A stretch of DNA of 64,000 nucleotides, from NCBI GenBank assembly GCA_033557465.1, contig CM066035.1, forward strand, positions 905,169,309-905,233,308, written 5' to 3'. The notes beneath the pieces are model-generated. The model had not been told where the DNA came from and did no database searches. It worked only from the letters and a program-made list of their open reading frames with translations. Positions 1 to 10,836 of this stretch are shown piece after piece. The translations under genes were made by a program, and so were the position numbers. This DNA is from Ichthyophis bannanicus (taxonomy: Eukaryota; Chordata; Amphibia; Gymnophiona; Ichthyophiidae). Each line of letters opens with the position of its first letter. Position 1 is the first letter of the stretch.

Positions 1-335
1 CAACTCGGTAGAGAGTTCCATAAGGATGGAGCATAAAGTTCAAAGGCTCGATTGCAGGTCCGTTGCGAGCATTTGGTTCTTTTGTGAGGGACGGTGAGGG
101 AATTGCTGGAGGCTTGTCTGGTAGTTCTGCCGTGGGCTGGTCAAGACAGTAGGGTGTGAAGTTGGGAGTTCTGTGTTTGATGGATGGCTTTGTGGGTGAG
201 TAGGATGGCTTTGTATTTAGTCCTTGCTTCGAGGGGGAGTATGTGTAGGTCTTTCAGAATTGGGGTGATGTGGTCGGTTTTCTTTGCTCTTTGAATGATT
301 CTCGCTGTGGTGTTCAGTGCTGTTCGGAGGGGGTT
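1..335 (-). mobile_element. L2-like LINE fragment, C-terminal reverse-transcriptase region
   Basis: Read on the minus strand this gives HITPILKDLHILPLEARTKYK and, in another frame, a RAFELYAPSLWNSLPS block. Both are typical of the region after the RT domain in L2-like LINEs. It closely matches the copy at 42,970-43,470. Frameshifts are present, and both ends are missing (the window edge on one side, another LINE on the other). Confidence 0.75.
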
Positions 336-803
336 GGTCTGCGCCGAACAGCACTATTTGCGCCAACCCAATGGAATGCCCTACCTCCTATGATACGTGC
401 CATCCCGGATCTTACATCTTTTCGGAAGGCATTGAAGACTTACCTCTTCCAACTAGCCTATAACCATCCACCCTAGATCAGCCGCACACTGTGTGTCAAC
501 CTCATACAAACAAACTCCTAACGATGTCAACTTAATCCTGTGTTAATATAAATATGCTCCAGCAATGTAAATATGTTGCTAGTTATAATTCCTGTAATGT
601 AAATATGTTCATAGTTATACCAACTTGTTGCAAATTGTCATATGTAACCTGTTCGATACCATCTAGTTATCATGTCATATGGAAACCATGTAATCTAGTT
701 ATTATGTTACTCAAATGTTATTTGTAAAACACGTTCATATGTTTCATGTAAACCGCACTGATCTGTAATAGCGCGGTATATAAAAACAAATAAATAAATA
801 AAA
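336..803 (+). mobile_element. L2-like LINE 3' end
   Basis: The plus strand encodes NALPPMIRAIPDLTSFRK and a YLFQL block up to a stop near 476. A 3' UTR of about 300 bp follows, ending in GCGCGGTATATAAAAACAAA and AATA repeats. The same terminal motif, reverse-complemented, ends the LINE at 9,060, so they are one family. Its protein overlaps the one encoded by the neighbouring minus-strand fragment, so these are two insertions rather than one inverted copy. Confidence 0.78.
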
Positions 804-1170
804 AATAACTGTTACCATGTACCAATTTATGTGAACATGCTAAGAATCCCATGCTAACTACATAGCGCAGGTCTGGAAGGAGACTGGGCAGTTCTGAGAT
901 GGAGTGTATGCACTGTCGTTAGCATGGATGTCTTTAGTGCTCACTAACTGTCAATACTGCACAGAGTGGGTGCATTTACTGCCACCTCAGTGGGTTGTAT
1001 TAAGTGTACCCCCAGTAGTAGCAGCAACCTGTTTAGCGGAACCCACGTTAACTTCATGAGGATATATCGGGCATTTCCATTTGTTAGTGTGAATCTGGTG
1101 TCACCCCCTTGCTAAATTTAGGGGCTTGATGTGTGAAGCACTACTGTATTTTAGGAAACATGCCCCTTAG
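804..1170. mobile_element. TIR element, family B (5'-truncated copy)
   Basis: Contains gctaactac, gttagcatgg and the terminal AACATGCCCCTTA. That terminus matches the copy at 47,808-48,166 and, approximately, the end of the copy at 56,543-56,963. No coding capacity. From 1,171 to the exon at 1,565 I see nothing identifiable. Confidence 0.5.
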
Positions 1171-1564
1171 ATTGTAAATCCTGTAGGACAGGCGACTACA
1201 TACTGTACCTGACTTGCAACTTGTCTGGATAAATCAAATTTCAAATGTATGTGATATGTAGCAGGCCAGTTTACTGTCTAAGTGACTTGCAGGGAATAAA
1301 ATGCAGAAAGTGACTTGGCCAGACCACACACAAAATCAGTGACAGAGGGGAGGCCTGAACTTGCATCCCAGGAATTGTCCTGAAGCCCCACAGTCCAGTG
1401 TTGTAATTACTTGAACTGCTCCTGCTTCCGGTGACTGTTTCATTAGGCCGAGTTCAGAAGGACACAGTTCATAGTGGATTTTGCAGGACGGTTATTCCAT
1501 TTTCTTTTTTTTTTAGAAGAATGTGGACATACCTGGTACCCAGCAAGATCGGAGCCATTCTTAC

Positions 1565-1722
1565 CTGCTTCTCTCCTTCAACAGCCCGTTTGAAAACATT
1601 CGCATCCAGTGAGGCAGGAGGAATCTGGACCTTCATGCTAGGAACGTCCGAGTACTGAGGTCGATTTCCAGATCTTGTCTCACCGTCAGGCTTCAGGGTC
1701 ATAAAATGAGGGAGGGGTAATT
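1565..1722 (-). CDS. REPS2: REPS2 exon 3 (linker after the first EH domain)
   Basis: This 158-bp exon completes the split Glu codon from exon 2 and adds 52 more codons, ending in GEKQ in phase 0. It starts ELPLPHFMTLKPDGETRSGN, passes through MKVQIP and ends FKRAVEGEKQ. This matches the low-complexity linker that follows the first EH domain in REPS2. The acceptor is a T-rich tract followed by GCTGGTGAAG, and the donor is CAG followed by GTAAGA, a near-consensus site. The frame is open without stops and joins exon 2 cleanly, so I read it as a live exon rather than a retrocopy. Sequence between the recognisable blocks (around PQYSDVPS) is divergent, as expected for a disordered linker. The next exon lies beyond base 1. 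Confidence 0.9.
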
Positions 1723-1969
1723 CTTCACCAGCAAAAAAAATGATAAAAGGGCATGAAACTTGCATTAGACTAATTTAGAAGGGGCAGTAGTATTACAACA
1801 CCTTCTCCAAATTCATGAAGTTGTACACAGGCTAACTAGCAGGCCGACCCTTGCTAACAATACTCATGTGCCTGATTTTCTAGGATGTAGGGAAAATGCT
1901 CAGTGGAAGTAGCATGTTGAAAGGCATTTCCATCCCTTCAGAATGATGTGACAGTAGAAAATAGTGGAT

Positions 1970-2062
1970 GTGTAGCCTAATAATTAGAGTAGTAGGCTTA
2001 GAAGCCAGGTGTGAATTCCACTGGCATTCCTATGATCCTGGGCAAGAAACCTAACCCAGAGC
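1970..2062 (+). mobile_element. tRNA-derived SINE remnant
   Basis: The pattern is a degenerate promoter-A-like stretch (gtagcctaataattagagt), a B-box-like gtgtgaattcc, then tcctgggcaagaaacctaaccca. The order matches the better copies at 7,625 and 49,727. Confidence 0.45.
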
Positions 2063-2144
2063 TCAACAAATCCCTGGTGCCAGGTCACCACGGTACCTAA
2101 AATTGTCCCCTCGCACCTGGGATTTCATGCCCCGGAAAGCTGAA

Positions 2145-2415
2145 GCTAGCAGGGACCTCATCCCCCACTGGCAGAAAATGACAGCTGCGGCCATGATCAG
2201 CCGATCAACTGAACAGTCGTGGCCACAATCATGGCGAAGATGACAGCCACAGTTGTGATTGCAGCCAGCGGGGACTCCCATCCCCTGTGGCAGAAGATGA
2301 CAGCCATGGCTGCAATCAGCCAATTAGCCGCACAGCTACAACCACAAAGCTGAATCGTGGCAAAGATGACACTCATGGTCATAATCGCTCCCAGCGGGGA
2401 CCCCATCCACCACCA
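2145..2415. repeat. Tandem repeat, about 120-bp period, 2-3 copies
   Basis: The motif gggact(c)ccatccc followed by tggcagaa-atgacagc recurs near 2,153, 2,272 and (partly) 2,395. The copies are diverged. A stretch of roughly 240 bp to the next simple repeat holds nothing I recognise. Confidence 0.55.
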
Positions 2416-2657
2416 GTGAAAGAAGAGCTGCGGCCTGGACAGCTGCTGAAAAATGGCATAGTGTATTCTTCCCTCACTGCAATTGGCTCTGTGCACTGTT
2501 GAGTTCCGCAATGAAGGAAGTTTAGGGGATCTCGCAAGCTTTGAAACCATGAGATACTTGACCTTCCTCCACAGCAGGACTCAATTGTGTAGAGAGCTGA
2601 TCGCAATGGGGGAAGTGTACACTGCACTATCATCCAGGAGATGCATTCAGCAACAAT

Positions 2658-2661
<4 letters not shown>

Positions 2662-2692
<31 letters not shown>
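2662..2692. repeat. (GA)n microsatellite
   Basis: A perfect GA dinucleotide run of about 30 bp that leads straight into a purine-rich minisatellite. Confidence 0.95.
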
Positions 2693-2695
<3 letters not shown>

Positions 2696-3185
2696 GGGGG
2701 CGCATGGTGGATGAGAGGGAGACACGCACTAGATGAAGCCTGGGGGGGCATGAGAGAGAGACTGGGGGAAGCCTGGTTTGGAGAGGAATCATGAGAGGGA
2801 GAGAGACTATGGGAAGCCTAAGGTGTCATGAAAGGGAGAGAGACTGGGTGGAACCTTGGGGGAGAGGGATTATGTGAAAGAGAGAGATACTGAGTGAAGC
2901 CTTGGGGGGGGCATGAGAAAAAGAATGGGGAAGCTGGGGTTGGGGGAAATCATGAGAGGGAGAGAGACTATGGGAAGCCTAGGATGTCATGAAAGGGAGA
3001 TAAGACTAGGAGAAACCTTCAAGGAGAGGGTTATGAATGAGGGAGAGTGAGTGAAGATTTATGGGGGGGGGGGGGGCTGAGAGACTATGGGAAGCCAGCA
3101 GCGATCATGAGAGGGAAAGAGATTGGGTAAAGCCTTGAGAAGTGGTTATGAGAGAGAGAGAAAATGGGTGAAGGCTGAGGCGAGG
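2693..3185. repeat. Purine-rich minisatellite
   Basis: Degenerate units alternate catgagagggagagagac, tatgggaagcc and tggggg blocks, with unit length roughly 50-70 bp. A poly-G run lies near 3,063-3,075. It looks like expansion from the adjacent GA repeat. Confidence 0.7.
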
Positions 3186-3194
3186 CTATAAGTG

Positions 3195-3375
3195 CTAAGA
3201 CAGGTTACCTCAGGCCGGAGGGCTGGGGGTTCAATTCCCACATGGGGACCTCTAGTCCCATGACCACTCCTTGTGGCCTTGGGCAAGCCACTTAACCCTC
3301 CATTGTCTCAGGTACACTTAGACTGTGAGCCCTTTGGGGATAAGGGAATAAAAAGTACTTGTTTGTGTATATATA
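3195..3375 (+). mobile_element. tRNA-derived SINE
   Basis: A B-box-like gggggttcaattcccac is followed by the conserved tail: ccttgtggccttgggcaagc, cacttaaccctccattg, then tgtgagccctttggggataa and gggaataaaaagtac. The minus-strand copy at 33,248-33,545 has the same modules. A second partial tail of the family lies at about 3,697-3,765. Confidence 0.7.
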
Positions 3376-4089
3376 TGAGAGATTTTGTTTGCTTTATGTA
3401 TTAGCAGGCCATGATGATATGTGAAGCAAAAAAGGAAGCTGCCTTGGGTGCAACTACAAATATGCTGCTGACAACATTGTTGGGGAGGGGGAGAATGGCC
3501 ACTGTGTTCTGTTGGCACTGTGTAATAACAGGATAAGGGCCAGATTTGATAAGTTTTCTTTTCCCATAGAAAATGGGAAAACACTAAATCGGCCTTAAAA
3601 ATGAGCTGCAATATACCTTTTTTTTTTGAGAGGGGGGCATATTGTGACTAAGGTCTCAGCAGCCGGCTCCTTGATTCCAAGAAAATTTGTCAAGACCTGA
3701 CTTAACCCTCCACTGTCTCAGGTAAAAAGTTAGATAGTAAGCCTCGGAGAGAGGAAAAATGCCTACTGTATGAATGTAACTTTCCTTGAGTCTCAGAGGA
3801 AAGCATGAGCTAAATCCAGTACTTCCTTAAAGAGACAGCACACTGTACCACATACAAACACTTCTAGTAAATATCACTGTTAACACTGGTGGCGAGGATG
3901 CTAGCCCCAGAACACCATCTTCAAGAGGATACCGACCAGAGAGGGACCTGCGATCTCTAAGTCAGTTTGCTGGTGTTGCCAGGGGTAAGGGAGGCCAGAG
4001 CATGTGGTAACTTGCATTTTCGGTGGCTGCACTAATAAGATGAAATATGTTGCCTGAGGTGAGTTTCATAAGAAGTTAAAAATGTGGGG

Positions 4090-4505
4090 GTGAGGGGGGG
4101 GGGGCGATATTCAGCGGTGGCTAGCGTTTGTAAAGCACATAACCGTCGCTGCTGAAGAATAACCTCAGATATCCGTCCACCAACACTGAATATCCAGGGT
4201 AGCCGCAGAACCCGGAAGCTAACTAGGCAGCGGCAATACTGAGCCACTGCTCAGTTAGCGTTCGTGAGTAAAGTCAGGCCAGCATTTGCCACGCCTGACT
4301 TTACCCATGGGTCACTAACCAGGCAGTGACTCGATATCGCCGCTGCCCTATTAGCGATGGGTGCCACCTCTGCTCCACCCTGGAACGCCCACGACACGCC
4401 CCAATGCTAACCGCGTAGCACCTGTAGATATCTACTAATCCGCATTTACACGGCTTACAAGTCTGCAAACCATGTAAATGCCTTTGAATATCCTACCCGT
4501 GGTAT
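4090..4505. mobile_element. Non-coding repeat, family C ('gatattcagc' element)
   Basis: Begins near gatattcagcggtggc and ends near tttgaatatcctacc. It is rich in gttagc and ctgacttta words shared with the copy at 47,160-47,515 and with the sequence flanking the piggyBac. Probably a MITE or SINE-like element, but its termini are not resolved. Confidence 0.45.
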
Positions 4506-6256
4506 TTTAGGTTGGTCTTTCAAGGACGTGAGGGTTGAAGAGAGGGGAAGATGCAAACTTTTTATGGAGTACTGTTAGGTTTCTCGGTTGGAGAGAGTAG
4601 TGGGGAAGGAGGAATTTGTTTGTGGGCTTATTGTGGTGAACATATTTTATGTGCGTGTAAATCACCCTGGATCTCTGGATAGAGGGATTTCATAACTGTG
4701 ATAAATAAAACATTGTTTATGTTCTCCATACACCAGAAAGGTTCCTTTTGTAACAATAACTCTGACATCCTTCGGCCCTATGTGTCTGAAACATAAAATA
4801 AACTGGAAATAGCTCCAGTGCTGAAGGGAACAGATGGGAAGAATTTTGGAGTGGTGAAGCTCAAGGCTAAAAATCCTTTGGGAGAATGACTGAAGATTTA
4901 GTGGAGAAGGGACAGGAACCAGGAAATGGCTATGGAATAATAGAGGAGGTGGAGGAATAAGAGCCAGTTTGTGGTGGGTGGCAGGAGAGGCTCAAGGGGA
5001 GAGAAGGGGAAAGGATGGTAGAAGAGAGAGGACAGGAAGGGGTTTTCGTGAGGTGGAGGTGATACCTCGGACCAGAGTCCCCTCCCAAGTTTTCACCCAT
5101 GTCTCCAGCATGTCTAATGTTAGCTGTAGTTGGAAATATCTGACCTTGGCATTATTCATTCAACAGTTCAAACTGCTGGTGCGTAACTTTCCCACCCCTG
5201 CAGTGTGCCACTGTAACTGATATCTCAAGGCATGCCATTAGCGCAAGAGTGAATAAAACGTTTTTTGTTTTTTTATTGCTGGATGCATGCTTGGGTCTGT
5301 CTATGACATATTCACAAGTAGCATTTATTAAGTCGCAAAACAGTTCAACCAGGGAAAGGAATAGCCATGTAAAATACGGATTATGTTTTGCAATTTTCTG
5401 TTGCACATTTTGTATTCCAGTTCCAGCTTTATTACACATCCCTGCCCTAAGTGCCAAACAGAGCACGTCTTAGCCCTTCCTTTAATCACTGTAGAATGGC
5501 TTTTATCAAGCAATGGCCGCCAAAGACCAAGGACATGGAAAAGAGAAGACACGCATGGCTGATGCCAGACAAAGGCTTGTGTTATTCTACTACATAACAG
5601 CACCAGTCTAAAAACAGTTCACTTGAAGGATGTTGTCTGTGCCAGCAAGGTCAGCAAGACCTAGAGTGCCTGGAAGCTTGGTCTACCAACTGTAGTTTCA
5701 GCTATAGTCACTCAGCACAACTCTAACCTGCCCCTTGTGATCTATCACGTGCATGGGCAAGAGCTTTTGCATGGCTGAGCTGGCGAAAGGAAGGCTATGA
5801 GTATTCATATAGCTTGCTTTCATTGCTTTGCTCTGAAGAATCTTCCAGTGGAAAAGTGAAGGCTCAAGATAAGCTTCTCTGCTGAGTAGCTGCTCCAGGC
5901 TGTTCTTAGTTTCATTGAAAAGCCCTTAGGCCAACTCCATCCCTTTGTGTGAGTAAAGAGTACTGAAGCCAGAGGGAGGTGGACATGATGGGATGGAGAG
6001 GCTACCCTTAACATGAACACGATTTTCATCTCTAAAAGCTTAAATTTTCATAGAGCGATGGTTCACCACTACCATGCTTTCAGTGCTATACAGGTAGTTT
6101 CAGCTGAAATCCCATCTATGTCTTCACCTCCATGCTACAGAGTAGTGTAAAAAGAAGCTTCAGGGAATGTTATGAATAGACAAACGTTGATCAACAGCAT
6201 TTACTTAATGTATGGTACTCATCCCTGCTGGGATGATAACACTGGCCCCTCTTAGC
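4506..6256. other. Intron sequence, no gene recognised
   Basis: Several open frames of 70-105 codons occur, but none resembles a known protein or has splice context. One segment (about 5,508-5,572) is shared with 42,213-42,277. The 3' half may include further old repeats that I cannot name. Confidence 0.6.
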
Positions 6257-6505
6257 AGGGCCAGCATTAGGGCGTGGCAAACAGAGCAATTGCCTTGGGC
6301 ACCCATGCTTTCCTCAAGCTGAAGGAAACATAGCCTGCGGGTAAGCTATGGGGGCCCTCACCAGTTTCTGCCCTGAGCCCCTATATGGCCTTTCGGTAGC
6401 CCAGTAAGGAGAATGCTTGGCAGGCAACCGGTCCTTGACCAATGACCAAGTATGGCGCTGTGTCAGAGTTGGAAAGAAATCACAATTTGTGCCAAAGGCC
6501 ACCAA
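6257..6505. mobile_element. Possible hAT-like MITE fragment (CAGGGCC family)
   Basis: Starts cagggccagcattagggc and continues with the attgccttgggcaccc wording of the family seen at 20,732 and 49,822. The far end is not recognised because a CR1 tail follows. Confidence 0.35.
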
Positions 6506-6512
6506 ACAAATC

Positions 6513-6870
6513 ATAAGAACATAATATAAGAACATAAGAAATGCCATACTGGGTCTGACCAAGGTCCATCAAGCCCAGTATCTTGTTTCCAACAGTGGCC
6601 AATCAAGGTCATAAGTACCTGGTAGGTTCCCAGAAAGGTACATAGGTTCCACAATGCTTGCCCCGGGGTAAGCAGTGGCTTTCCTAGGTTCCCTTTAATA
6701 ATGTTTTATGGATCTTCCCTCCAGGAACTTGTACAAACCTTTTTTAAACCCAACTACACTAACAGCTTTTACTACATCTCCATTAACGAATTCCAGAGTT
6801 TGATTAGGTGTTGAGTGACAAAATATTTTCTCTAGTCCAGGAACATGAATGAACGACCACCATAAATAAA
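6513..6870 (-). mobile_element. CR1 LINE, 5'-truncated 3' end
   Basis: Same family as the long CR1 at 25,143. Shared blocks are the terminal ataagaacataagaa repeat, gccatactgggt-tgaccaaggtcc, the UTR, and the C-terminal codons for AVSVVGFKKGLYKFLE and RSIKHY. It is shorter and more diverged than the long copy. Confidence 0.88.
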
Positions 6871-7447
6871 AGGAGAACTGTGACATAGAAACATACAGCT
6901 ATGTATAAATGTTGACTTTTCTGTCTAACCATTTGTGGTAGTCATTTATACTGCGGGATTGTCACCTCCTTTTCCTGTGCATGTGTGGATTCTAAAATTC
7001 TCTTGTACAGATGTGCTTTAGTCCCCTGTCCTAACACATTCCCTCCCAGAAAACCCCTTTTCACTAACTCTAAAGAGGGTAATATTCAAACAGGTCGATT
7101 CATTGAGGTAAATAGCTTTGAAAATCACCCTCCTAATGTCACCCAGACACTCATTCCAGACTTCCTGTGACATGTCCCCATAGACTCCCTAATCTCACAC
7201 ACTGCAGCCAGCACATTCCAGGATTCATCCCTATATCAACATGTCCCAATACTAGCTGCTTGTTTTCTTAAACTGACTCTCAAGATACCTCCATTCTTAT
7301 AGCTTGACTCAATGAAAAGTTGTCCCTTCTGCAGTTGGCCACAGCTATAGTCCCCACTTTACATCTTGTCTATCATGGCCCTGCTATCTTGATGCAAATC
7401 TCTTGTTTCTTTTTCTATGTCTTCTTCTTGTCTAGACTGTAAGTTCC
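6871..7447. other. Intron sequence, nothing recognised
   Basis: No coding, RNA or clear repeat signature. Composition is AT-moderate. Confidence 0.5.
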
Positions 7448-7996
7448 ATCGACCGGGATGGCGCAACTATTAGGTGAACTAGATGGTCGCCTAGAGTGCC
7501 AGTGATCCTAGGGTGGCCCATTGCCGTTGCTGTCGCCTCAATCCAGGACCTGCAGTGACAGCAGCCCCGTAGCACTGACCTAAACCTCCAGCTCTGCGAG
7601 GCTGCTTGCACTTCTCCCACCTCTGATGGCCTAATGGTTACAAGCATTAGCTTGGGAACCTGGAGACCAGGGCTTGATTCCCACTAGCACTCCTTGTGGC
7701 CTCAGGCAAGTCACTTAACCCTCCATTGCCTCAGAAAAATCCAAGTTATCAATGTCCCTGTTTAATGTACATTACCAAGCTTAAATTACAATATAAACTG
7801 CTTTGATTGAAATGATAAAGCAGTATAAAAAACCTAATGAACTTCCTGCTTGCATCTGCTCCCATGCAACAGGACGTCTACATTGGACATTGGAGGGGGG
7901 CAGAAGAACCAAGACTACTCCAGCCCCTCTCCCTTAAAGGGACAGCAGAACAGCCTCAATCCCGGACCTTCTGATGCCATAGCTGCAGCCCAGGGC
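7448..7996. mobile_element. hAT-like MITE (CAGGGCC family) split by a SINE
   Basis: The left part has attaggtgaactagatggtcg, like 20,753. The right end cagggccagctctg resembles the terminal motif of the family. A SINE at about 7,625-7,835 sits inside. Boundaries are approximate. Confidence 0.4.
7625..7835 (+). mobile_element. tRNA-derived SINE
   Basis: Shows both pol III internal promoter boxes: tggcctaatggt (A) and agggcttgattcccac (B). The shared tail ccttgtggcctcaggcaagt, cacttaaccctccattgcct follows, then an AT-rich end. The middle resembles the MIR/CORE-SINE layout. Confidence 0.75.
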
Positions 7997-8934
7997 CAGC
8001 TCTGATTCCTAGCCATAAACATTGCGGCTCATCCAGCAGATGATCCAGGCCCTCCCGGGAATGTATTTGTGAATAGCTGAGAACAGTGGCTGTGCCAGAT
8101 TCAGCTATCAACCTCACCATGCCCTACGATGGGAGTGGAAGAGCAGCATGCAGTGACTGCCATGGTTCACAGCTCACCTAAGGCCTCCGCCCACAGCTTA
8201 GCACGGCTCCCAGCTCACTAAAAGAAAAAAATTTAAACAGTGCAGAGCCTTGTTCTGGCTGTGCACTCAGCCAGAACGACAGCAATCGCTCCACTCAATT
8301 TAGAAAAACAACGAGTCCTGGACATCTCCAACACCAGATCCCCTCCCCGCTCCACACACACAGCCAAAACAGCAAGAGCAGGTATTCCATTTTATTTCCT
8401 TTTTTTTTTCTGTTTACATGAAGTCCTTGCCATCACTGCAGGTCTCAGAGAGGGGCATCAGTGGCACAATGACAGCAGGGGCAGGGGCCACGAGGGGTGA
8501 GGCCCGCCCAGGGCACTGCACGCCCTTGCACCATTCCTGTCCCTTGTAAAGGGCTATATTCAGCTTGTAGCACTATACAAATAATAAACATATTAACATT
8601 CCTACAGCCAGGACTCCGGTTCTGAGACTCCTGCATTATGAAGCATTGCTCTTATCCTTTGGATGCTGCATCTGGTCATTTTGATTCTTTAATTCCTGCT
8701 TGGTGTCAGAGTACACAGGGGTGGATGTGCAATGGTATATGCAGACATATGCCTGTATTTCTAAAAAGGCCAAGAGCTTCCAGTTCACCACTGTTTCCCT
8801 GTTCCCCAGAGCAAAATAGTTGATGCCATTACTTGTGTGACCCAGGTGTCACCAAAGCCCTTTTGGCTGAGAGTAAAGTTCCTCATGCATGCTCTTCCAC
8901 GGGTGGAACTGCCCCAGAAGCAGTATGGGGATAA
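7997..8934. other. Intron sequence, nothing recognised
   Basis: No convincing exon, RNA gene or classified repeat. Short open frames here lack any family resemblance. Confidence 0.5.
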
Positions 8935-9059
8935 AGAGTAGTTACTCACCTGTAACAGGTGTTCTCCAGGAGCAGCAGGAATCAGTCCTCACATATGGGT
9001 GTCATCGACACCGATGAAGCCCCAGCGGAGCATTTCCCCAGCTTTCTATGAAAGCCTTT
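8935..9059. repeat. DIRS 1 left inverted terminal repeat, outer part
   Basis: Starts aagagtagttactcacctgt. It contains cagtcctcacatatgggtgt and atttccccagctttctatga, which are mirrored at 16,040-16,110. The inner part resumes at 10,462 after a LINE insertion. Confidence 0.93.
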
Positions 9060-10461
9060 ATTTATTTATTTTTATTTATTTTATTTATTTTTCTTATATA
9101 CCGCGCTCTTCGATATCAGCGCGGTTTACATGGAACAAGGAGAGTTTACAGTGGGGGTTACACCGTAATTACATAGAACAGGTATAATAACTTGGATAAG
9201 AGTGTTAACTATTTACATCTGAGAAGGTATTTGCACATATATACGATACATTGAGGGGTTACATGTGTCCGTGAGGGATTGTTGTGGGTGAGGGGGTTGT
9301 TTTGCCATCTTCCGGGTAGCACTTGAGGAAGAGGTAGTGTTTCAGTGTTTTCCTGAATTTGGTCAGGTCTGGGATTGCTCGTATGTGTGGTGGGAGGGCA
9401 TTCCAGCATCTCGGTGCACAGAGACTGAAGGCCCTGTTTATAGTTGCTTGTGTACAGTGGGTCATTGCTTTGGGGACAGCCAGGGTGTTTATTGCAGTGA
9501 ATCGTCTGGTTCTGTTTGGGGGGGTGACATGCGTGAGAGCAGCAAGTGATGAGGGGGCGAGTCCGTTAATGGATTTGAATGTTAGCAGTAGAGTCTTGAA
9601 TGTGATCCTGTAATGGATTGGGAGCCAGTGAAGCATTTTGAGGATGGGCGTTATGTGGTCACACCTTGGGGTCCCATTTAGAATTCTTGCTGCCGCATTC
9701 ATGGCCAGTTGGAGCGGACTCAGGGTGGATTGAGGGAGTCCTTGGAGGATTGCATTTGCGTAGTCAAGATGAGGGATGGTTAGTGCTTGAAAAATTGTTC
9801 TAAAGTCGTTTGGCTGAAGGAGGGGACGTAGGTGTCTGAGGGATTTGATTTTATGGTATGTTGATTTTACCATGTTGCTGATGTGTGTCTTCATATCAAG
9901 TTTCTGGTCCATTGTAATACCTAGGTATCGAATAGAGGGTTTGGATTGCAGTTCATTCTCTCCGATTTTTAGGCAGGCTGGAGGGGAAAAGTTGGTGTTT
10001 CTGGAGATGAATAGCACTTCGGTCTTTTTGTGTTGTATTCTGAGGTTCTGGTTTTGGAGCCATATTTCCACTGCGCTGAAACAGTTGATTAGAGATGAGA
10101 GGTCAATCTTGTCAATCTGAAATGGTGTGTAAAGTAGGACGTCATCAGCATAGATCATGCATTCGACGTTGAATGATCGTATGAGCTCGCAGATAGGCTG
10201 CATATAAATGTTGAACAGTAAGGCTGATAGGGAGGAACCTTGCGGGACGCCTTGTTTCTGGTGGAACGGTTTGGAGGTGGAGGTCTCTGTTTGTACATGT
10301 TGCCACCTATCTGTAAGGTATGATTTGCACCAGGATAGTGCTAGGTCGCAGATACCCTTTTCTTTGAGTCGCTTTAGAAGGGTTTTGTGGCACACAGAGT
10401 CAAACGCCGCCGCTATGTCTAGGAATATAAGGGCGACTCCATGATGTATGTTATCTACTGT
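9060..10461 (-). mobile_element. L2-like LINE inserted in the DIRS 1 left ITR (5'-truncated)
   Basis: A 418-codon frame covering 10,515-9,259 encodes the C-terminal half of a reverse transcriptase: AAFDSV, GVPQGSSLS, YADDVLLY and a terminal NALPPHIRAIPDLTKFRK block. The endonuclease and first RT motifs are missing, and the first codons lie in DIRS sequence. The 3' end, at the left, carries ATTT repeats after tataccgcg. The insertion splits the ITR between gaaagccttt and gggaatgcag. A short cttt repeat at both edges may be the target duplication. The frame is open throughout, so the insertion is fairly recent. Confidence 0.9.
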
Positions 10462-10527
10462 GCTTTGGGAATGCAGGCACACATGTGCGGTTCCCTTCCC
10501 GCCTAAAGGTGCCATCTTACCTCAGTC
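10462..10527. repeat. DIRS 1 left ITR, inner part
   Basis: gggaatgcaggcacacatgt, cggttcccttc and aaggtgccatcttac pair with 15,961-16,025 in reverse complement. Homology stops at cagtc on both sides. Confidence 0.92.
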
Positions 10528-10601
10528 AAATGACATAGCTAAGAACAGCACACAAAAATGAAAAAAGTAAACTATGTACAACTGCAACTCCCAGGGGAGG
10601 A

Positions 10602-10700
10602 GGGAGGGTTGTGAGGACTGATTCCTGCTGCTCCTGGAGAACACCTGTTACAGGTGAGTAACTACTCTTTCTCCAGGACCAAGCAGGAAGTCAGTCCTCA
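10602..10700. repeat. DIRS 1 internal complementary region
   Basis: The first half (gtgaggactgattcctgctg to gagtaactactcttt) is the reverse complement of the left terminus. The second half (ctccaggaccaagcaggaag to tcctcacatatgggtg) is the reverse complement of the right terminus. Their fusion gives the end-to-end junction expected in the circular intermediate. Confidence 0.95.
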
Positions 10701-10836
10701 CATATGGGTGACTCCCTAGCTCTGGGCTACCATGGAACCCAAGCTGAACAAGAGAACTCCCTCTAGTCCCAGCATCAAAGAAAGGCTTTTCACTGACAGA
10801 ACCTCCACCGGTAGCCCAACAGAGGGCAGGAGTTGC

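Noticed and set aside
1..803. Twin-primed LINE with inverted 5' end
   Set aside because: The minus and plus pieces encode overlapping C-terminal protein segments, so they are two separate LINE copies.
3230..3260. tRNA gene suggested by B-box sequences
   Set aside because: The pol III boxes belong to tRNA-derived SINEs; no complete cloverleaf is present at any of the copies.
5152..5466. 104-codon minus-strand frame as a possible exon
   Set aside because: No splice signals in phase and no family resemblance beyond the short shared segment.
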